From the NCBI GenBank assembly GCA_002338335.1, contig DDIC01000010.1:1-7737 (forward strand): 7,737 bases of DNA, read 5' to 3'. Shown piece by piece: positions 1-5,840 of the stretch. The position numbers were made by a program, and so were the translations under genes. The notes below the pieces were generated by a model that searched no databases, was not told where the DNA came from, and saw only the letters and a program-made list of their open reading frames with translations. The DNA is from Bacteroidetes bacterium UBA1860 (lineage in GTDB: Bacteria > Bacteroidota > Rhodothermia > Balneolales > Balneolaceae). How positions within the stretch are numbered: position 1 is the stretch's first letter; the number at the start of each line of letters is the position of its first letter.

Positions 1-1
1 T

Positions 2-88
2 CGCGTACTCTACCTACTGTTTATCATTTTTTCTTTTGGCACTGCCATAATTGCCTATTTTATTTTAGCGTTAGTGATGCCGAAATAA
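2..88 (+). CDS. PspC-domain membrane protein, C-terminal fragment (5' end outside window)
   Basis: An open frame enters from the left edge and ends at TAA (86-88), giving 28 residues. It is almost entirely hydrophobic and ends in ALVMPK. A membrane helix followed by a terminal L-x-[MLI]-P-K is how PspC-domain proteins (phage shock protein C-like, small inner-membrane stress or regulatory proteins) finish. That family assignment rests only on this tail, so it is moderate. The next gene starts 24 bp downstream on the same strand, so the two are probably co-transcribed. The rest of the protein, including any further domains, lies outside the window. Confidence 0.55.
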   Translation, partial: RVLYLLFIIFSFGTAIIAYFILALVMPK

Positions 89-112
89 ACAGAGACGAAT
101 CCTTAGACCCCC

Positions 113-961
113 ATGAAAGTCGCGATTATTGGTAATTCTGATAGAGCAGCGGCTTGGGAAAATCACCTGCGAGGATTCCAATCAGTTGACGAAGTCTATA
201 TCACTCAAAAAATCCGGCATCTAAAAGCTGTGGATGCCTGCTTGCTTGTTGACGACTCCGACAAGCGACTCACTCGATTGCTTAAAATATTGAAGCAGTC
301 CTATCCAACCTTCTTGATTAGCAAAATATCCGATCAGTATGATGACCTTCAGGCGGTCCATGCTGTGAGTCAGGAGGCTGGCGTACCTGTCCAATTCGCT
401 CATTGGCCTACTTTTGCAGCATCTTCCCACTGGATGCGCCAACAAATGAAACGACCTAGACGAATCCATGTTTTGAAGCATCTCGTCAGTGCCTCCTTCT
501 CGGAGAATAAAGAGCAGTTGACCCAACATTGGCTAGATGAAGTGGGACTTTTTGTGAAATGGATGGATAGCGGGGTACAAAAAGTGTCTGTCAGCGCAAC
601 CCGACTCTCTGGGTGTTTGACGAGTCTAGACATGATGCTCCATTTTGACAGTGGAGCAACGGCTACTTTAACCTTCTCGCTAACAAGTGCCCATGCAACC
701 CACATTCGTACCGTTGCTGATTCGAGTGTTGAGCTTGAGTGTGATGTGGCCACTCAACAAGTACGATCTATTGCCGTCGACAAAGGTGGATATTTGACCG
801 TCAAAAAACTCAATTTTGACCCTTCTCAAACTGCCGAATTATCTGTGGGCAGATTCTTAAAAGCGGTCCAACATGGCAAATCTGTCGCATTCTCTTCATT
901 TGATGCCTTGCGGACGGCAGCCGCTGCGAAACTAGTTCAACAGCAGCTCGATATGCAGTGA
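113..961 (+). CDS. Degenerate Gfo/Idh/MocA family oxidoreductase-like protein
   Basis: This 282-residue protein has the two-domain plan of Gfo/Idh/MocA sugar and inositol dehydrogenases, but is short for the family (about 320-380 residues). Residues 1-100 look like a Rossmann fold: KVAIIGNSDRA, then ACLLVDDSD, then an EAGVPVQFAHWPTF strand. Residues 115-275 match the C-terminal alpha/beta domain: W-x-D-E-V-G-L-F-V-K-W near 140-150, LHFDSGATATLTFSL at 176-190, and a final ELSVGRFLKAVQHGKSV helix. The GxGxxG dinucleotide loop has become GNSDRA. The family EKP motif reads SKI (70-72), keeping only the Lys, and the usual His-Asp pair of the second domain is absent at 143-147. It may therefore be a non-catalytic or altered relative; substrate unknown. 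The ATG at 113 starts directly at the Rossmann beta strand and has no Shine-Dalgarno. It ends 20 bp from the convergent acyl-CoA ligase. Confidence 0.7.
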   Translation: MKVAIIGNSDRAAAWENHLRGFQSVDEVYITQKIRHLKAVDACLLVDDSDKRLTRLLKILKQSYPTFLISKISDQYDDLQAVHAVSQEAGVPVQFAHWPTFAASSHWMRQQMKRPRRIHVLKHLVSASFSENKEQLTQHWLDEVGLFVKWMDSGVQKVSVSATRLSGCLTSLDMMLHFDSGATATLTFSLTSAHATHIRTVADSSVELECDVATQQVRSIAVDKGGYLTVKKLNFDPSQTAELSVGRFLKAVQHGKSVAFSSFDALRTAAAAKLVQQQLDMQ

Positions 962-981
962 GTCGTTTCTACCTTAGGCAA

Positions 982-2823
982 TCAATTCCCGTATAACTGA
1001 TCAATCACTTCTTGATATTTCTGCGCAACAAAAGAGCGTTTCACTTTAAGTGTGGGCGTTAGCTCACCCGATTCAATCGAAAACGGCGCATCAAGAATGG
1101 CAAACTGTTTAATGGTTTCCCATGGGGAGAATCGGTGATTTGCAGCATCAATGAGTGACTGGACAAATTCTTGAATCTTTTCTCGTTCAATATGTGGCGC
1201 TGGCAGAGAAGGCAACCGCCCGTCCATCACCAATCTTTTTCGGATAGAATCCATCGAAGGTACTACCAATGCAGAACAAAATTTGCGTTCATTACCCACG
1301 ACCACCGCTTGTTCAATAAATCCAGTTTGAACCAGTGCATCCTCGATAGGTTGCGGCGCTACGTATTTACCTGTTGAGAGCTTCAGAAGGGCTTTTTTAC
1401 GATCGGTGATAAAGAGGTTTCCTTGATCATCAAGGCGGCCAATGTCTCCTGTTTTAAACCAACCATCCTTGGTAAATACTTCTGCAGTTTGTTCTGGTTG
1501 AGCATAATACCCTGGCGTGATACTTGGCGCTTTGGCCTGAACCTCGCCATCCTCGGCAATACGAAGCGCCACATTATCCAGAGCTTTGCCTGTTGACCCC
1601 ACTCGCATTCTGGTTGGATCTTGGATGGTGAGCACTGGTGAGGTTTCTGTGAGGCCATACCCTTGACCACACCACAATCCAATCCCATTCATGAATCGGA
1701 ATAACGTAGGCGATAACGCAGCTCCCGCAGAAACAATGCCAAACAATTTCCCACCAAAACGCTCTCGAATTTTTGCATAGACTAAGCGATCCGCAAGTTT
1801 GTGAGAAATCCCCGCTGGGCTGAACGCCTTCGGGGGATGCTCTGGATCATAGGACTCCAACCTCTTCATCGCCCAATCAAAGATTTTTCGTTGGGCTCCT
1901 GTTAAATCGCGTCCGCGCATGAGCACTGCTGCATGGAGCTTTTCAAGAAGTCGGGGCACTGAGGCAAACATAAACGGCTTCACCTCCTGTAAATCGACCG
2001 GCATCTCTTTTACATCCTCTACAAAATGAATTTTGGCATGAAATGAGAGGTACAAATAACAAATCATCCGCTCAAAAATATGGGTGAGTGGAAGGTATGA
2101 GAGCACAACTTGACCGTAACCCTCCTCCATGGTGAAGGGAATTCGCTTGAGTGCTTCCCGAAGATTTGAAGCGACGTTACGATGGGTGAGCATCACCCCT
2201 TTGGGGGTGCCTGTGGTGCCAGATGTGTAAATAAGGGTCAGTAAATCATCCGCTTTGACGGAGCGGGCAGCTTCCTCTACTACAGCGGGATTTGTTTTAA
2301 TGGATTCTGCACCTAGTGTTTCAAGGCCCTCCGTCGTGAGGGACACCTCTGCACCCGGACCCGCAAGCGCCTCAGCCTGGTGGTGGATAGACATTCTTGA
2401 AGAGAGACAGATCACCGTTTTTAAGGAAGCTACATCTTGAACCGTCTCTCGAAACGTAGCATCGGCAAAGGACGGTGACACAAAGATCGCTTTCACGGAA
2501 GCATGACGCAAAATATAGGCAATGCTATCAGCGGACATCGTCGTGTATATAGGAACGCTCACAGCACCTATCGACTGAATGGCCAGATCAGCGACGAGCC
2601 AATCCCAGCTATTCTCCATATACAATGCGACATGGTCGCCATGGCCAATATCCAAAGCCAGGAGTCCAGCGGCTTGATGCTTTCGTCGCTCATGAAAGCG
2701 TTGAGCGGTAAGAGGTTGCCATTCACCATAAACCTTTGTGGAACCAAGGAACTCCCTCCCCTGGCTTTGCATCACCGCTGCATCGAGCGCGTAAAAAAGC
2801 GTTTCTCTATCGTTTGACGTCAT
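982..2823 (-). CDS. Long-chain fatty acid--CoA ligase (AMP-binding, FadD15-like)
   Basis: This enzyme activates a fatty acid with ATP, through an acyl-adenylate, to the acyl-CoA; it is probably cytoplasmic or peripheral to the membrane. The 613-residue length fits the FadD15/FAA1-type ligases. Numbered from the ATG at 2823, the signatures run in order: the P-loop YTSGTTGTPKG (199-209), the adenylate motif YGLTET (389-394), the TGD motif (458-460), the hinge DRKK (474-477), GKYVAPQPIE just after it, and the C-terminal TPTLKVKR whose first Lys (593) should be the adenylation lysine. All key residues are present. An in-frame TTG at 2841 would add six residues (MNLPFR), but the ATG is preferred because MTSNDRETLFYAL looks like a normal N-terminus and neither start has a Shine-Dalgarno. 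It is divergent from the thioesterase at 2939, with 115 bp between them. Chain-length specificity cannot be read from the sequence. Confidence 0.93.
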   Translation of the reverse strand: MTSNDRETLFYALDAAVMQSQGREFLGSTKVYGEWQPLTAQRFHERRKHQAAGLLALDIGHGDHVALYMENSWDWLVADLAIQSIGAVSVPIYTTMSADSIAYILRHASVKAIFVSPSFADATFRETVQDVASLKTVICLSSRMSIHHQAEALAGPGAEVSLTTEGLETLGAESIKTNPAVVEEAARSVKADDLLTLIYTSGTTGTPKGVMLTHRNVASNLREALKRIPFTMEEGYGQVVLSYLPLTHIFERMICYLYLSFHAKIHFVEDVKEMPVDLQEVKPFMFASVPRLLEKLHAAVLMRGRDLTGAQRKIFDWAMKRLESYDPEHPPKAFSPAGISHKLADRLVYAKIRERFGGKLFGIVSAGAALSPTLFRFMNGIGLWCGQGYGLTETSPVLTIQDPTRMRVGSTGKALDNVALRIAEDGEVQAKAPSITPGYYAQPEQTAEVFTKDGWFKTGDIGRLDDQGNLFITDRKKALLKLSTGKYVAPQPIEDALVQTGFIEQAVVVGNERKFCSALVVPSMDSIRKRLVMDGRLPSLPAPHIEREKIQEFVQSLIDAANHRFSPWETIKQFAILDAPFSIESGELTPTLKVKRSFVAQKYQEVIDQLYGN

Positions 2824-2938
2824 ACGAAATGGCAAGTTCAATTCTGCGAAAGATACATGGATTCATGCTTCAAACCATAAAAAACAGTACTTTGGACGAT
2901 GTATTACAGGCATGATTCACTTTAACTAAGACCAACGC
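2824..2938. promoter_or_regulatory. Divergent control region between acyl-CoA ligase and thioesterase
   Basis: The 115 bp between the two divergent ATGs must carry the promoters for both genes unless transcription enters from further away. It is AT-rich in the middle (AAAAAACAG near 2880). On the minus strand a TATCTTTC box (one mismatch to the Bacteroidota TAnnTTTG element) lies near 2852, but I find no TTG at the right distance upstream. On the plus strand TACTTTG occurs near 2890, one base short of TAnnTTTG. Neither is convincing, and no operator palindrome stands out. Confidence 0.3.
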
Positions 2939-3433
2939 ATGAGCTCCCCCTCTGACAACTCAAACAGCACAGACAACACCTCAAAACAAGTACATGACCC
3001 TTTTATAGAAGAGGGATTGTACGACCGTGCTCATATGCTTGTCGAGTTTTTTCCAGACAACATGGGGGACAAGCTGGGCATGGTGTTCACCCATTTTGCC
3101 AAAGATCTTGTCATTGCAGAAATGCCCGTGGACCATCGAACCATTCAGCCGTTTGGTTTACTCCATGGGGGTGCATCGGTTGCATTAGCCGAATCTGTGG
3201 CGAGTGTAGGGGCATGGCTCAACGTTCCTGATGAGTCCTACCGAGCGGTAGGTATTGAAATTAATGCGAATCATTTACGCCCTGCAAAGATTGGAGAGCG
3301 TGTTGAAGGACGAGCAACTCCGATACATATGGGGCGTCAAACGCATGTTTGGGACGTAGAAATCCGGACCATGGGACGAGAAAAGCTGGTCTGCAAGTCA
3401 CGTTGCACCCTTGCCATTATCAAAGCTGGGTAA
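2939..3433 (+). CDS. Hotdog-fold acyl-CoA thioesterase (PaaI family, YdiI/MenI-like)
   Basis: This 164-residue protein should hydrolyse an acyl- or aroyl-CoA thioester. Its core closely resembles E. coli YdiI/MenI: IQPFGLLHGGAS (69-80), the active-site ALAES (82-86), the strand VGIEINANHLRPA (104-116), and the last strands HVWDVEI and CTLAII. The spacing of Gln70, His76 and Glu85 equals that of the catalytic Gln, His and Glu of YdiI; Glu85 is the expected nucleophile or general base. Residues 1-20 form a Ser/Asn/Thr/Asp-rich extension that YdiI lacks, about 20 residues beyond the usual start. An alternative start at Met33 would cut into the first conserved segment, so the ATG at 2939 is kept. 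MenI acts on 1,4-dihydroxy-2-naphthoyl-CoA in menaquinone synthesis, but no men genes are nearby. The neighbouring acyl-CoA ligase suggests general acyl-CoA turnover is as likely. Confidence 0.88.
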   Translation: MSSPSDNSNSTDNTSKQVHDPFIEEGLYDRAHMLVEFFPDNMGDKLGMVFTHFAKDLVIAEMPVDHRTIQPFGLLHGGASVALAESVASVGAWLNVPDESYRAVGIEINANHLRPAKIGERVEGRATPIHMGRQTHVWDVEIRTMGREKLVCKSRCTLAIIKAG

Positions 3434-3485
3434 GCAGAGACTTGTTGCAGGCCCAGGCCCAGAGCTAGTCTCAGACAGTACCTAA

Positions 3486-3542
3486 AAGCTTAGGCCATGC
3501 ACTCAAGCTTAGGCTTTCCACTTGATATTGCACCCTAAGCTT
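3486..3542. repeat. Three copies of AAGCTTAGG, two direct and one inverted
   Basis: AAGCTTAGGC occurs at 3486-3495 and again at 3505-3514, 19 bp apart. The reverse complement CCTAAGCTT follows at 3534-3542. Copies two and three can pair as a perfect 9-bp stem around a 20-nt loop spanning the stop codon of the minus-strand gene; copy one can compete for the same partner. The site lies at the convergent 3' ends of the thioesterase and the peroxiredoxin-like gene. A bidirectional transcription-end structure is possible, but there is no T-tract on either strand. Confidence 0.45.
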
Positions 3543-4057
3543 GGCACTTGGTCAGCGCTGACTGCGTTGCCCGCTACCACAGCGTCCATGGCTGCACGAA
3601 GGTCTTTGCCTGTCACCATTACCCCATTTCCAGGACGGCTATCATCGAGCTGACCCCGATAAACCAACTTATCTTGTGCGTCAAAGAGGAAGAAATCAGG
3701 CGTACAGGCTGCTTGAAAGGCTTTGGCTACTTCTTGCGTTTCATCATACAAATAGGGAAACGCGTAGCGTTGTTGGGCCATTTTTTCGGGCGAATCGTCA
3801 GGATAATTCACCACATCATTCGACATAATGGCGATCGTCTCGATCCCTCTATGCTTGTAATCTGCATGCAATTGACGCATTTCCTCATCCACATGCTTGA
3901 CATAAGGGCAATGATTGCAAATGAACATCACCAACGTCCCTTTTTCACCCGTTGCATCACTATCGGGGGCTTTAATCGAACCTCCATTCACATTCGGAAG
4001 GTCAAAAGAGGGCATAATTGTACCCAAGGGTAACATTGTAGAGGGGGTGCGAGCCAT
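3509..4057 (-). CDS. Peroxiredoxin-like / thioredoxin-fold protein (AhpC/TSA type, CNHC motif)
   Basis: This is a 182-residue cytoplasmic thioredoxin-fold protein with no signal peptide. The N-terminal LPLGTIMPSFDLPNVNGG is the usual entry strand of AhpC/TSA and TlpA-like proteins (PxFxLP). FICNHCPYVKHV (45-56) is the redox site: Cys47-Asn-His-Cys50, followed by Pro-Tyr-Val-Lys as in the PRX_like1 group. ACTPDFFLFD (117-126) holds the cis-Pro loop with a further Cys118, and Cys176 sits in the terminal SLGCNIKWK. The family is thought to act in thiol-based redox or peroxide chemistry, but few members have a known substrate. It reads divergently from the SDR gene and converges on the thioesterase, so it is probably transcribed alone. 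The ATG at 4057 gives the expected N-terminus without a Shine-Dalgarno. Confidence 0.88.
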   Translation of the reverse strand: MARTPSTMLPLGTIMPSFDLPNVNGGSIKAPDSDATGEKGTLVMFICNHCPYVKHVDEEMRQLHADYKHRGIETIAIMSNDVVNYPDDSPEKMAQQRYAFPYLYDETQEVAKAFQAACTPDFFLFDAQDKLVYRGQLDDSRPGNGVMVTGKDLRAAMDAVVAGNAVSADQVPSLGCNIKWKA

Positions 4058-4106
4058 GGAATCTGGATTTTGGTGAGTGAGTGTGTGGACAAACTCAATG
4101 ATTTAT

Positions 4107-4138
4107 CGAAAATAAAGGCTCTTTTGAACGACACGCAA
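4107..4138 (-). promoter_or_regulatory. Candidate Bacteroidota-type promoter for the peroxiredoxin-like gene
   Basis: On the minus strand a TTG (4136-4138) is followed after 21 nt by TATTTTCG (4107-4114), one mismatch from the Bacteroidota -7 element TAnnTTTG at an acceptable distance from a -33 TTG. It would give a leader of roughly 45 nt. Short degenerate boxes like these arise often by chance in AT-rich spacers, so this is a weak call. Confidence 0.22.
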
Positions 4139-4170
4139 GACTTTCCCCCAACCAATTTGTACTTTCCATT

Positions 4171-4905
4171 ATGATTACACGAGTATCTATCGTCACTGGG
4201 GCCAGTCGAGGCATAGGAATGTTTACCGCCAAAGCCTTAGCTGGAGTTTTCGGGCACCATGTCATTGTTACAGGCAGACAGGTTGCAAAGTTGGAAGCTC
4301 TTGCCAACACCACTGATGGAGCCATGACCGTTGCACCTGCTGATCTAACGTCCGAGGAAGATCGAAATGAATTATACCGAATCGCTCAACAGTGTTGCAA
4401 CTCCGAGGGCCATCACTTTTTTGGGATTGTGCATAATGCGGGTCTTCTTGTTGCCAAACCTTTTGATGAGCTAGACGAGCAAGATTGGACTAAAATGTGG
4501 GAGGTGAATGTGTTGGGGCCAGCGATGCTGACCAAGACCTTCACAAAGATGCTTGGTGACTCTCTAGGGGATGGCTATGGCAAAAAACACCTTGTTGCCA
4601 TTAGTAGCATGGGGGGCTTTCAAGGCTCGAAAAAATTTCCATCTCTGAGCGCATATAGCGCAACCAAAGCAGCTATAGCCTCCTTGGCGGAGTGTTGGGC
4701 AGAAGAACTGGGCTCTGTGGGAGTACATAGCAATGCCCTCTGCCTAGGAGCTGTGCAAACAGACATGTTTGGTGAGGCCTTTCCAGGCCTTACTGTTGAC
4801 ATACAGCCCGAACAGATGGGGCACTGGATTGCGAACTTCTTTTCGGAGCAGTATACTTTCTTTAATGGCAAGGTCTTACCTGTAGCAGGCCATGACCCAG
4901 GTTAA
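4171..4905 (+). CDS. Short-chain dehydrogenase/reductase (classical SDR)
   Basis: This 244-residue NAD(P)-dependent oxidoreductase has a single Rossmann fold. Cofactor loop TGASRGIG lies at 9-16, NAG at 89-91, and the structural Asn113 in EVNVLG. The active site comprises Ser145/Ser146 in AISSMGG and Tyr162-SATK-Lys166. The catalytic tetrad Asn-Ser-Tyr-Lys is complete, although the Ser-Tyr gap is about three residues longer than usual. Arg13 in the glycine loop and Arg36 in VTGR after beta-2 favour NADP(H). The usual PG after beta-6 is replaced by LGAVQTDM. The length is typical. The substrate cannot be told from sequence; 3-oxoacyl reduction would fit the lipid genes nearby but is a guess. 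The ATG at 4171 begins the first beta strand directly. The last 14 bp overlap the next gene, so the two are probably one transcription unit. Confidence 0.9.
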   Translation: MITRVSIVTGASRGIGMFTAKALAGVFGHHVIVTGRQVAKLEALANTTDGAMTVAPADLTSEEDRNELYRIAQQCCNSEGHHFFGIVHNAGLLVAKPFDELDEQDWTKMWEVNVLGPAMLTKTFTKMLGDSLGDGYGKKHLVAISSMGGFQGSKKFPSLSAYSATKAAIASLAECWAEELGSVGVHSNALCLGAVQTDMFGEAFPGLTVDIQPEQMGHWIANFFSEQYTFFNGKVLPVAGHDPG

Positions 4906-5788
4906 TTCTAATCCCTCTGCGATGTCATCGATGAACCCGTTTCGTGCCTTCACATTCAAGGCTTATCCATTAGGCACCTTCTCATTCCGCCCCTTCCCGT
5001 TCCGCGCCCTCACCCTCTGCACCCTACTACTGGCTGGACTTTTGGGTCCCAAAGATCTACAAGCGCAGCTTTTAGCAGCCGATGATGAGCCTGCCCTCTC
5101 GCCAAATGCTGGATTTACCATTGCCGGTAATGTGGTGAATGCAACAACCACAGGTGCAATTCTAGGATTAGCCACTATGGCATTAGAGGATGGAACTGAT
5201 TATCAACGTCCCTTGAGTGTGGGTGTGGGTATTGGCATGCTGGCAGGGGTTGGCCTGTCGATTTATGACCTTGCTTCCGTCTCCCCCGGCGAGGCAGTAC
5301 AACAACGTGGGCTATTTGCCTCAGGCAGCAATACATCCCTTCTGTTACTCATGGACACCATATACGGTTCCGCATTGGGCTCCATTGTAGGGACTGCTGT
5401 GATTTTGGTCTCTGGAGATGAGCTTACCGACGGACTGCAGTATGGTGCAGCGACGGGGGCCTTTGTTGGGGCTTCTTTTGGCCTCATTGATGCTTTTTTA
5501 CTCGATTTTGAGAAATCTTTTGCCCCAGGTGGGACCGATAATGACATGCCTCCATTGGTTGAGGCTTGGTCCAATGGCGTGCCACTCAAGGGTGAATTTG
5601 AAGGTGTTAGCCGAAACAACACCGGATCCTCACTTCAACACAGCAAATCACACGCCTCGCTCCATTTTCTTCAACCCACCATGAACTCCTTCAAATCTGT
5701 GGGCATTGCGCCAAACAGTGGTCGAGGTCTTGGGTCTCAGCGAGTTTCAGTCGGCGTGGAACTCATCGCATTAAGAGTTTCTTTGTAA
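4892..5788 (+). CDS. Secreted/envelope protein of unknown function with duplicated glycine-zipper module
   Basis: I do not recognise this family. Numbered from the ATG at 4892 (298 residues), the protein has a long aromatic-rich n-region (FRAF, SFRPF, PFRAL). A hydrophobic segment follows (TLCTLLLAGLLG, about 41-52) and a plausible signal-peptidase site after LQA (58). The mature part carries four glycine-rich hydrophobic stretches (about 76-98, 108-126, 157-173, 184-203) in two repeated pairs: residues 85-126 and 160-200 both read T/S-x-x-G-x-I-[LV]-G-x-A, then L-x-x-G-x(3)-G-x(3)-G, then a closing Asp. Residues 210-298 are polar and end in the beta-like SVGVELIALRVSL. Insertion into or attachment to the envelope is the simplest reading. 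The start is uncertain: in-frame ATGs at 4922 and 4931 would avoid the 14-bp overlap with the SDR and shorten the n-region. It converges with the acyl-CoA dehydrogenase. Confidence 0.75.
   Translation: MTQVNSNPSAMSSMNPFRAFTFKAYPLGTFSFRPFPFRALTLCTLLLAGLLGPKDLQAQLLAADDEPALSPNAGFTIAGNVVNATTTGAILGLATMALEDGTDYQRPLSVGVGIGMLAGVGLSIYDLASVSPGEAVQQRGLFASGSNTSLLLLMDTIYGSALGSIVGTAVILVSGDELTDGLQYGAATGAFVGASFGLIDAFLLDFEKSFAPGGTDNDMPPLVEAWSNGVPLKGEFEGVSRNNTGSSLQHSKSHASLHFLQPTMNSFKSVGIAPNSGRGLGSQRVSVGVELIALRVSL
4936..5017 (+). repeat. 60-bp-spaced in-frame duplication in the signal-peptide n-region
   Basis: A 22-nt stretch at 4936-4957, encoding PFRAFTF with flanks, recurs at 4996-5017 (PFRALTL) with 17 of 22 bases the same. 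The offset is exactly 60 nt, or 20 codons. A third, weaker TTCCG unit (SFRPF) lies at 4984-4995 just before copy two. The pattern suggests an old tandem duplication that lengthened the region before the signal-peptide core. Confidence 0.5.
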
Positions 5789-5803
5789 TCTGATAGAGTT
5801 GGT

Positions 5804-5826
5804 GTCGCGCCAGATTGGGTCGCGAC
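5804..5826. terminator. Inverted repeat in the convergent gap, possible bidirectional terminator
   Basis: GTCGCG (5804-5809) and CGCGAC (5821-5826) form a 6-bp GC-rich stem around an 11-nt loop, between the stops of the envelope protein gene (5788) and the acyl-CoA dehydrogenase gene (5841). Its position between converging genes suits a terminator, but neither strand has a T-run after the stem, so it is not a standard rho-independent one. Confidence 0.35.
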
Positions 5827-5840
5827 GTATACTGAGGGTC

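Noticed and set aside
2824..2841. TTG start at 2841 for the acyl-CoA ligase (six extra residues).
   Set aside because: A normal ATG lies at 2823, the extra MNLPFR has no family support, and there is no Shine-Dalgarno at the TTG.
3437..3472. Inverted repeat GAGACT...AGTCTC (24-nt loop) with a GGCCCA repeat inside, after the thioesterase stop.
   Set aside because: Only six pairs with a large loop and no T-tract; too weak to call a terminator.
3548..4033. Plus-strand open frame of 161 codons opposite the peroxiredoxin-like gene.
   Set aside because: It is the antisense shadow of a gene with clear family motifs and has no recognisable domain itself.
4157..4171. TACTTTCC just before the SDR ATG as a -7 promoter element.
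   Set aside because: No TTG lies at the needed distance upstream, and it would put the transcription start at or inside the ATG.
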